From assembly GCA_021821235.1 (NCBI GenBank), contig JAKACS010000069.1:1-9855 (forward strand): a stretch of 9,855 nucleotides of DNA, read 5' to 3'. Every line of letters begins with the position of its first letter. Position 1 is the first letter of the stretch. Under the pieces are notes generated by a model, which saw only the letters and a program-made list of their open reading frames with translations, was not told where the DNA came from and searched no databases. Below, piece by piece: positions 5,740-9,855 of this stretch. Both the position numbers and the translations under genes were made by a program. This stretch comes from Bacillota bacterium. Lineage in GTDB: Bacteria > Bacillota > Bacilli > Bacillales_B > DSM-18226.

Positions 5740-7136
5740 AAAACTTTTTAACCAACAGGCCACAAGCGATGCGTTGGCAGACAAAACTCATTTTAAGCAG
5801 TTCATCTGCCATCTTTTTAACGTTTTTTTTATTTAGCTTTCTAGAATACAATTCGGTGTCGAAATGGATGATGAAACGGGAAGAACAAGTGGTCACCCGG
5901 ACAATGACAGATCTTGCAACTTATTATAAGGATCGTAAAGACAAGCTGACTGTAGCAGAGATTGTCAGAAGTGCAGGGTTTTTAAAGAAAATGAATGATA
6001 AAGATCAACTGATCCGCATTTATGACCAAAAAGGCACTGTCGTTGTTTCAGACAAAAACGGTAATTTTTCTGTTCTTGAACCGGCGCCTGTTAGTGAAAA
6101 CAGCCTCGAAAAGATATCAACGGGAGAATATGAAGCAATTGTTGCAAAAAACCCGCTGAAATCAGCTCATTTTCAAGGCACCATTGAGATTGTCAGGGGA
6201 TTAAATTCGTATCAGAAAATGATGGATCATCTTTTCTGGATTATGAGCATTTTTGGATTAGCCGCGATTCTCTTAAGTGCGATCAGTGGCTTTTTCTTAG
6301 CAAGACAGCTGTTAAAGCCGGTTCGCGAGTTAGCAAAAGCAATAAAAAAAATAAAGGAAAACGGCTTTCAGGAAAGAATGGTTGTCTATAAAACGAAGGA
6401 TGAACTGACAGATCTTTCAAATCTGTTTAACGAGATGATGGATAAACTAGAAGCATCGTTTACCCAGAAAAAGCAGTTTATTGAAGATGCCTCCCATGAG
6501 CTGAGAACGCCAGTTTCCATTCTGGAAGGGCATCTGTCACTATTGAACCGGTGGGGAAAAAAAGATCCGGCAATCCTTGATGAGTCGCTTGAGGCCTCAC
6601 TGCAGGAAGTAGCAAGATTAAAGAAATTGGTCGTTGATTTACTGGATTTAACGCGTACGGAAAATTCCAGAAGCTCGCTATCCCCAGAAATGGTTGATGT
6701 TAAAATAACCCTTGAGCAGTTAGTGAAAAATCTTGATATTCTCCATCCTGATTTTCAATTTGAGCTGCAACTGCCGGAACAGCTAAAACCGATTTGGATG
6801 TCTGAACAACATTTTCAGCAAATTTTAATCATTTTGCTCGATAATGCGATCAAATATTCCGAAGAAAAAAAGAAAGTTGTGATCACAGCGAGTCAAACCG
6901 ATAAAGGTAGTGTCATCACTGTACGGGATCAGGGCATTGGAATTCCACCCGAGCATCTTTCCGATGTTTTTAATCGTTTTTACAGAATTGATAAAGCGCG
7001 AAGCAGGGGAAAAGGGGGAACTGGACTTGGCCTGGCAATTGCTAAGCAGCTTATCGATAAAGCAAATGGATCGATCAAGATTACAAGCGAAGAAGGCCGC
7101 GGAACAAAAGTGATCATCTTTTTCCCCTATATATGA
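5736..7136 (+). CDS. HAMP-domain sensor histidine kinase, ArlS/YkoH-like
   Basis: Membrane sensor that should phosphorylate the regulator encoded just upstream (ATGA overlap at 5736-5739). The 466 residues contain: TM1 about 17-37; an extracellular sensor region about 38-165; TM2 about 166-189; HAMP about 190-242; a dimerisation/phosphoacceptor helix with His254 in DASHELRTP; the N-box DNAIKY (369-374); G1 DQGIGIP (398-404); F-box FNRFYR; and G2 GGTGLGL (427-433). All catalytic motifs are intact. The NRWGKKDPAILDESL segment after the His box is very like ArlS. The signal is unknown; no PAS or known ligand domain is visible in the extracellular part. ATG 5736 has a poor ribosome binding site and is probably translated by coupling; Met12 is the alternative. 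The gene ends in a two-way terminator. Confidence 0.93.
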   Translation: MKNFLTNRPQAMRWQTKLILSSSSAIFLTFFLFSFLEYNSVSKWMMKREEQVVTRTMTDLATYYKDRKDKLTVAEIVRSAGFLKKMNDKDQLIRIYDQKGTVVVSDKNGNFSVLEPAPVSENSLEKISTGEYEAIVAKNPLKSAHFQGTIEIVRGLNSYQKMMDHLFWIMSIFGLAAILLSAISGFFLARQLLKPVRELAKAIKKIKENGFQERMVVYKTKDELTDLSNLFNEMMDKLEASFTQKKQFIEDASHELRTPVSILEGHLSLLNRWGKKDPAILDESLEASLQEVARLKKLVVDLLDLTRTENSRSSLSPEMVDVKITLEQLVKNLDILHPDFQFELQLPEQLKPIWMSEQHFQQILIILLDNAIKYSEEKKKVVITASQTDKGSVITVRDQGIGIPPEHLSDVFNRFYRIDKARSRGKGGTGLGLAIAKQLIDKANGSIKITSEEGRGTKVIIFFPYI

Positions 7137-7178
7137 AAAATAAAAAACAACAACACATACGTTGTTGTTTTTTATTTT
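7137..7178. terminator. Perfect 18-bp bidirectional terminator
   Basis: Left arm AAAATAAAAAACAACAAC (7137-7154), loop ACATAC, right arm 7161-7178 its exact complement. The A-rich left arm and T-rich right arm supply a U-tract on either strand, so it can end both the sensor kinase (plus) and the convergent Sda-like gene (minus). It begins on the base after the kinase stop codon and ends six bases from the minus-strand stop. Confidence 0.9.
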
Positions 7179-7184
7179 ATGAAT

Positions 7185-7322
7185 TTATTGCCTTTTTTTA
7201 AAAGGCGTTAATCCTCTTCGTTGAATTTCATCCTTCAAAAGCTTAATCCATTCTTTTTCATTTCCAGACTTTAATGCATCGCGATACGTGACCACCAATT
7301 GCTCGTTTGACATAATTTTCAC
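7185..7322 (-). CDS. Small protein resembling sporulation kinase inhibitor Sda
   Basis: A 45-residue minus-strand gene starting MKIMSNEQLVVTYRDALKS and ending RRGLTPFKKRQ. It aligns without gaps to B. subtilis Sda (recalled from memory: MRKLSDELLIESYFKA, then FIELIENEIKRRSL), sharing the SxE-L-Y-A spacing of helix 1 and the I-L-EI-RR-L pattern of helix 2. Sda is a helical hairpin that binds the dimerisation domain of KinA/KinB and blocks Spo0A activation after replication stress. The start is taken as GTG (7320-7322) because GGGGAGG (complement of 7333-7339) lies 10 bases upstream and the N-terminus then matches Sda in length. ATG 7331 is too close to it and ATG 7313 has a weak site. Trp replaces the usual Phe of helix 2; a SinI-type anti-repressor is the main alternative. 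I see no DnaA box upstream. Confidence 0.6.
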   Translation of the reverse strand: MKIMSNEQLVVTYRDALKSGNEKEWIKLLKDEIQRRGLTPFKKRQ

Positions 7323-7369
7323 TTCTTGCATGCCTCCCCGGAAAATGGATTAAATATTCAGTTTTTAAT

Positions 7370-7398
7370 ATTATAAAGGTTTTTGCTGTGCTTGAAAA
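7370..7398 (-). promoter_or_regulatory. Promoter of the Sda-like gene
   Basis: On the minus strand, TTTTCA (complement of 7393-7398), a 17-base spacer, then a perfect TATAAT (complement of 7370-7375). The start would fall near 7363, giving a leader of about 40 bases before the GTG codon. The -35 lies in the loop of the weak inverted repeat at 7382-7413. Confidence 0.55.
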
Positions 7399-7420
7399 GT
7401 GGAAACCAGCAAATTTTTTT
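7382..7420 (+). other. Inverted repeat followed by seven T
   Basis: TTTGCTG (7382-7388) and CAGCAAA (7407-7413) flank an 18-base loop, followed by TTTTTTT (7414-7420). It resembles a weak terminator on the plus strand, but the loop is long and no plus-strand gene needs one here. It could limit transcription antisense to the Sda-like gene, or be chance in AT-rich DNA. The rest of 7323-7502 shows only a short CGAAA/TTTCG hairpin and no gene. Confidence 0.25.
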
Positions 7421-7502
7421 CCGAAAATTTATTTCGAGGTTTGAAACAACACTGAAAGGTGGTATGGAAAAACTGCCATCATGACAGAAAGAAGGGTTTG
7501 CA

Positions 7503-7751
7503 ATGAAGATAATGATGGAAGAAGGATGTTTTGAACTTCTTTATGAGAACAATTTTTATGATAATCTTGAGTTTGTTCGGCTCGATTCGATTTGCGGAAG
7601 CACATATATAACAATGCAAAACATACTTACTGGAGAGTTTTTGACATTTGATCAAAACAAGATTACCTCTGTGCGAAAAAAGGCGAAGCTTACTATTGCG
7701 CCAAGGTATCCAATGAATATGGTTGATGAAACCCAGGTTTCTTTATTATAA
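7503..7751 (+). CDS. Uncharacterised 82-residue protein
   Basis: I do not recognise this protein. It is 82 residues long with alternating hydrophobic/polar stretches suggesting mostly beta strands (CFELLY, NLEFVRLDSI, STYITMQNILTGEFLTF, KLTIAPRYP), possibly a small beta-barrel. There is no signal peptide or membrane segment, so it is probably cytoplasmic. ATG 7503 is preceded by GAAGGG (7491-7496) with six-base spacing; ATG 7512 is a weaker alternative. The next gene starts 34 bases downstream with no terminator between, so the two are probably co-transcribed. No strong promoter is evident; TTGAAA at 7441-7446 with TATGGA at 7463-7468 is a weak candidate. Confidence 0.65.
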   Translation: MKIMMEEGCFELLYENNFYDNLEFVRLDSICGSTYITMQNILTGEFLTFDQNKITSVRKKAKLTIAPRYPMNMVDETQVSLL

Positions 7752-7785
7752 TAAAGAATGAACAAGTGCTGAAAGGATGACAAGA

Positions 7786-7995
7786 ATGATCCACTTATCG
7801 TGGCAGGATCGGAAAACAACAAAAGTTGTGACCTGCATTCATACGGATGCCAAAAAATTTATCGTCCATCATGCCCTGACTGCAGGGAAAAAGTATGATG
7901 TCAAAAATGAAACAGATGAGTTTTATTTCATTATTGATAACACTGGTAAAGTCGGCGGATACTACAAGGATTATTTTCAAGAAGTTCAAAATTAG
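7786..7995 (+). CDS. Conserved short protein, possibly DUF6501 family
   Basis: A 69-residue soluble protein, MIHLSWQDRKTTKVV to KVGGYYKDYFQEVQN. The HTDAKKFIVHHALTAGKKYDVKNET block and the IIDNTGKVGGYYKDYF ending resemble short Bacillus proteins I recall as DUF6501; the family name should be confirmed. No function is known to me. It looks like a compact beta domain with an SH3-like Gly-rich end. ATG 7786 is chosen because AAAGG (7772-7776) lies nine bases upstream and the family begins MIHL; the in-frame ATG at 7777 touches that site directly. It is probably the second gene of a two-gene unit, and its stop codon is part of the terminator stem. Confidence 0.75.
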   Translation: MIHLSWQDRKTTKVVTCIHTDAKKFIVHHALTAGKKYDVKNETDEFYFIIDNTGKVGGYYKDYFQEVQN

Positions 7996-8035
7996 CAGAA
8001 AGGCCTGGCTTCAAGCCAGGCATTTCTGCTGTTTA
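7994..8035. terminator. Bidirectional terminator between convergent genes
   Basis: AGCAGAAA (7994-8001) pairs with TTTCTGCT (8023-8030), and GCCTGGC (8003-8009) pairs with GCCAGGC (8015-8021) around the loop TTCAA, with one G/A mismatch. A TTTATTT tail follows on the plus strand. It ends the 69-residue gene and may also serve the lipoprotein gene on the minus strand, whose stop is at 8033-8035; the minus-strand U-tract is poor. Confidence 0.75.
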
Positions 8036-8602
8036 TTTAACATCCGGGAAAACACGTTGAATGGTTCGGGTTAGTTCATTGAAAAATCCAGAAACAGGCT
8101 TTCCTGCACGAATATCGTTACCGTAATTTGTCATCCGCCTATAGAAGTCTGGATTTGCTGAGATATAAACGCGATCAATATCACGGTCAACTGATTTGAC
8201 CCGATTGGACATTGTTTTTTCCAAGCGATTGGATAATTTTTCTCCCGTTGCAAGCTTCACTGCAACAAATGCATTGTTATCGGTAACAATTACATTGGCA
8301 GTATCGACCTCCGGAAGATCAGCTAATTTCTTCGCGGCAACATCAGCCACTTTTACACGAGGTGTGCGAGTTCCTGTATCGTTTATATTCCGGGTGTCAT
8401 AGCGAACATCAGTAACATTTGGATTCGGCATGTTCGGGTTATAGCGCCCGTAATTGTCTGTGCGCGGATTAAAATTAACCTTTGCAGGCTCGGTCGCATT
8501 CCGGTCTCGATATGCCGTATTGTCATTTACATTATTTCTTGCGCAGCCTGTTAAATAAAGGCTTAATCCAAGTGAAGCAACAAGCAGTACTTTCAGATTC
8601 AT
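8033..8602 (-). CDS. YhcN/YlaJ-family sporulation lipoprotein
   Basis: A secreted lipoprotein of 189 residues. A type II signal (MNLKVLLVASLGLSLYLTGC) ends in the lipobox LTGC with the lipidated Cys at residue 20. An Asn/Arg/Pro-rich linker (about 21-80) follows, then the YhcN/YlaJ domain (about 82-186): RVKVADVAAKKLADLPEVD, TANVIVTDNNAFVAVKL, DRVYISANPDFYRRM and GFFNELTRTIQRVFP. Family members are associated with spores or forespores and affect germination or outgrowth; the molecular role is unknown. I place the start at the ATG complementary to 8600-8602, just before the signal peptide, with AAGGAG 12 bases upstream. In-frame GTG 8635 and ATG 8614 would abut their ribosome sites and add a charged extension before the signal. 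The start overlaps the stop of an 8-codon upstream ORF (ATGA). Confidence 0.9.
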   Translation of the reverse strand: MNLKVLLVASLGLSLYLTGCARNNVNDNTAYRDRNATEPAKVNFNPRTDNYGRYNPNMPNPNVTDVRYDTRNINDTGTRTPRVKVADVAAKKLADLPEVDTANVIVTDNNAFVAVKLATGEKLSNRLEKTMSNRVKSVDRDIDRVYISANPDFYRRMTNYGNDIRAGKPVSGFFNELTRTIQRVFPDVK

Positions 8603-8625
8603 CGATGTGTCCATCTCCTTTTCAT
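8599..8625 (-). CDS. Eight-codon upstream ORF coupled to the lipoprotein gene
   Basis: On the minus strand, AGGAG lies nine bases before an ATG (complement of 8623-8625) that opens MKRRWTHR and stops at TGA, overlapping the lipoprotein ATG as ATGA. The ribosome site of the lipoprotein (AAGGAG) lies within this mini-ORF. It has better initiation spacing than the main gene, so it may be a translated leader peptide that couples or tunes lipoprotein synthesis. It is too short for any homology support. Confidence 0.4.
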   Translation of the reverse strand: MKRRWTHR

Positions 8626-8687
8626 TGTGGTTCACTCCTATAATTCCATTTGCTAAAAAAAAATATACAAAAGGTCTGTTGCAACTA

Positions 8688-8696
8688 TGGTATAAT
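8688..8696 (+). promoter_or_regulatory. Extended -10 promoter of the crcB pair
   Basis: A perfect TATAAT (8691-8696) is preceded by TGG, forming the extended -10 TGNTATAAT. The -35 region is poor, as is common for extended -10 promoters. Transcription would start near 8703, leaving about 38 bases before the GTG at 8741, too short for a fluoride riboswitch. Confidence 0.65.
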
Positions 8697-8740
8697 GAAT
8701 GTTGATTTTATGGAGACAATGAAGTAATGAGGTGTTTTGT

Positions 8741-9136
8741 GTGGTTTATTTATTCGTTGGGCTGGGCGGTGTTCTTGGGAGCCTGCTGCGATATTTTGTT
8801 TCAGCCATCACCCATAATGTGTGGAATTTTGCTTTTCCGCTCGGAACTCTTTTGATTAATTTATCAGGAGCCTTTTTGCTAGGCTGGGTAACAAGCGCCT
8901 ATATCACGCCAAAAAAATTTCACCCCGATTTATTAACTGGATTTTCAACAGGTGTTATTGGTTCCTATACAACCTTTTCAACTCTTTGTTTGGAAACAGT
9001 CGAGTTATTGGACAAGGGTGCTGATGGTATGGCGTTGCTTTATGTTGGCCTCAGTCTTGCTGGGGGGATCGCGTTTGCTCACGCAGGGATGCGAGCAGGC
9101 GATCGTGGTGCTCGAAATGTGAGGGAAGGCCTATGA
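8741..9136 (+). CDS. crcB: Fluoride channel subunit CrcB/FluC 1
   Basis: Small membrane protein of the Fluc family that exports fluoride passively. The 131 residues form four predicted membrane helices. Family motifs: GLGGVLGSLLRYF at the start, GTLLINLSGAFLLGW (35-49) with pore Asn40, and GVIGSYTTFSTL (71-82), the TM3 break region with the conserved Phe/Thr/Ser track. The start is GTG 8741: GAGG (8729-8732) lies eight bases upstream and the product then begins MVYLFVGLGG like its relatives. An in-frame GTG at 8732 overlaps the ribosome site. It has a longer, charged C-terminal tail (about 115-131) than its partner. The stop overlaps crcB2 by ATGA, so the two are translated together and probably form an antiparallel heterodimer. 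Confidence 0.93.
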   Translation: MVYLFVGLGGVLGSLLRYFVSAITHNVWNFAFPLGTLLINLSGAFLLGWVTSAYITPKKFHPDLLTGFSTGVIGSYTTFSTLCLETVELLDKGADGMALLYVGLSLAGGIAFAHAGMRAGDRGARNVREGL

Positions 9137-9486
9137 ATCAGATGATCTTTGTTGCCATTGGCGGTTTTTTCGGCGCCATCAGCCGGTTTGCAGTCAGCAG
9201 AATAATCCGTCATAAAAGCGGATTTCCACTTGCAACCTTGACTGTCAATTTACTTGGAGCCTTCTTATTGGGGCTGTTAATTGGTACTCCATTAAAAGGG
9301 AATTTCTACGCCTTTGCAGGAATCGGATTTATGGGGTCATTTACCACGTTCTCAACTTTCAAGCTGGAAATAGTGCGATTGCAGTCTGCGAAGAAAAGAA
9401 CCCTTTTATACAGCTATTTGGCAATAAGTTATATAGGCGGCATTACTTTAGCCTATATCGGGCTATTGATCGGAAGAGGAATTTAA
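9133..9486 (+). CDS. crcB: Fluoride channel subunit CrcB/FluC 2
   Basis: Second member of the adjacent Fluc pair, 117 residues, four predicted membrane helices. Motifs: GGFFGAISRFAVSR (10-23), TLTVNLLGAFLLG (35-47) with pore Asn39, and GFMGSFTTFSTFKLE (65-79). ATG 9133 overlaps the crcB1 stop; GAGGGAAGG at 9121-9129 supplies the ribosome site. Paired crcB genes are common in Bacilli and their products are thought to be oppositely oriented subunits. Positive charges near 19-28 and 87-89 could be used to test the orientation. The gene ends in a terminator shared with the convergent yidC-type gene. Confidence 0.95.
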   Translation: MNQMIFVAIGGFFGAISRFAVSRIIRHKSGFPLATLTVNLLGAFLLGLLIGTPLKGNFYAFAGIGFMGSFTTFSTFKLEIVRLQSAKKRTLLYSYLAISYIGGITLAYIGLLIGRGI

Positions 9487-9520
9487 AAAGGGAGCATCCA
9501 ATTCTGGATGCTTCCTTTTT
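9485..9520. terminator. Bidirectional terminator between crcB2 and the YidC gene
   Basis: AAAAAGGGAGCATCCA (9485-9500) pairs with TGGATGCTTCCTTTTT (9505-9520) through one G-U pair around an ATTC loop. The A-tract and T-tract allow function on both strands. It overlaps the last two bases of the crcB2 stop codon on one side and two bases of the minus-strand stop on the other. Confidence 0.9.
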
Positions 9521-9855
9521 ATTTTTGCGGTATTTTTACTTCCTTATTCTTATGGTACATTCTTTTACTGATCATTTGCTGGAAGATCAGAAAGGTTCCG
9601 CCGACAGCCCAATAAACAGGGAGGGCCGCTGGAGCGCTTAATGAAAAAATAACGATCATGATCGGTGAAAGAAGACCCATATATTTCATTTGCTCTTGCT
9701 GCTGTACTGGCATAGTTGATTGGGAAACTTTAAACTGCAAGTAATAAACAACCCCGGCAATCAGCGTGATCGCGATATCCGGTTGCCCTAGGTTAAACCA
9801 TAAAAATTGATGGGTTGCAATTTCCTTTGAGCCACGGATTGCATAATAGAATCCA
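9519..9855 (-). CDS. YidC/Oxa1-family membrane insertase, 5'-truncated by window edge
   Basis: Inserts and helps fold inner-membrane proteins with or without SecYEG. The visible 111 C-terminal residues read without interruption to the window edge: GFYYAIRGSKEIATHQFLWFNLGQ, then two hydrophobic spans (about 26-40 and 58-76), QQQEQMKYMGLLSPIMIVIF, and LPVYWAVGGTFLIFQQM. These match the TM3-TM5 part of Bacillus SpoIIIJ/YqjG. The LFWFNLG-type motif and the QEQMKYM segment are diagnostic. The tail (SKRMYHKNKEVKIPQK) is short and basic. No jag/khpB gene follows, unlike spoIIIJ near the origin, so I favour the second paralogue (YidC2/YqjG type). About 140-170 N-terminal residues, including the lipoprotein signal usual for this family, lie outside the window. 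Confidence 0.93.
   Translation of the reverse strand, partial: GFYYAIRGSKEIATHQFLWFNLGQPDIAITLIAGVVYYLQFKVSQSTMPVQQQEQMKYMGLLSPIMIVIFSLSAPAALPVYWAVGGTFLIFQQMISKRMYHKNKEVKIPQK

Noticed and set aside
5597..5896. Minus-strand open frames across the regulator/kinase junction
   Set aside because: Antisense to two genes with complete motif sets; no ribosome site or family pattern.
7464..7484. Six-codon ORF (MEKLPS) before the 82-residue gene
   Set aside because: The preceding AAAGGTGG is only one base from the ATG and the ORF does not touch the downstream start; too little to support.
8603..8635. GTG 8635 (minus strand) as the lipoprotein start
   Set aside because: It directly abuts the AGGAG and would add 11 charged residues before the signal peptide; the ATG at 8600-8602 gives a standard lipoprotein signal.

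Overview
The window looks like a chromosomal segment of an endospore-forming member of the Bacillaceae (Bacillus sensu lato). It is AT-rich, has strong AGGAGG-type ribosome binding sites and U-tailed hairpin terminators, and uses GTG and TTG starts. It carries a YhcN/YlaJ-type spore lipoprotein, a small gene resembling the sporulation checkpoint protein Sda, and an ArlRS/YkoGH-like two-component pair. I see no phage, insertion sequence, CRISPR, rRNA or tRNA.

Layout: (1) 1-2546 is the end of a tryptophan biosynthesis operon, trpF (5' end cut off)-trpB-trpA, with overlapping genes and a terminator right after trpA. The hisC-tyrA-aroE genes that follow trpA in B. subtilis are absent here. (2) 2648-3244 is an unrecognised 198-residue protein with a winged-helix-like N-terminus. 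(3) 3426-4493 is mnmH (selU), the tRNA 2-selenouridine synthase, with its own promoter and a leader hairpin. (4) 4494-4899 has no convincing protein gene, but holds a 16-bp operator-like palindrome, a long imperfect hairpin inside an outer stem, a strong terminator, and a promoter with embedded direct repeats. (5) 4900-7136 is a probable operon: a 42-residue one-helix membrane protein, an OmpR-family response regulator and a HAMP-domain sensor kinase. (6) 7137-7178 is a perfect 18-bp two-way terminator shared with a convergent minus-strand gene of 45 residues that aligns without gaps to Sda. (7) 7503-7995 holds two small plus-strand genes, the second resembling a conserved short Bacillus family. 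(8) 8033-8602 (minus) is the spore lipoprotein, preceded by an 8-codon upstream ORF that overlaps its start as ATGA. (9) 8741-9486 is a crcB/fluC pair coding for the two halves of a fluoride channel. (10) 9519-9855 (minus) is the C-terminal part of a YidC/Oxa1 insertase, cut by the window edge.

Three convergent gene pairs (kinase/Sda-like, 69-residue protein/lipoprotein, crcB2/yidC) are each separated by one compact hairpin that can serve both strands. The least explained parts are the structured element at about 4552-4716, the 42-residue membrane protein leading the two-component operon, the Sda-like gene convergent with the sensor kinase, and the coupled leader ORF of the lipoprotein.
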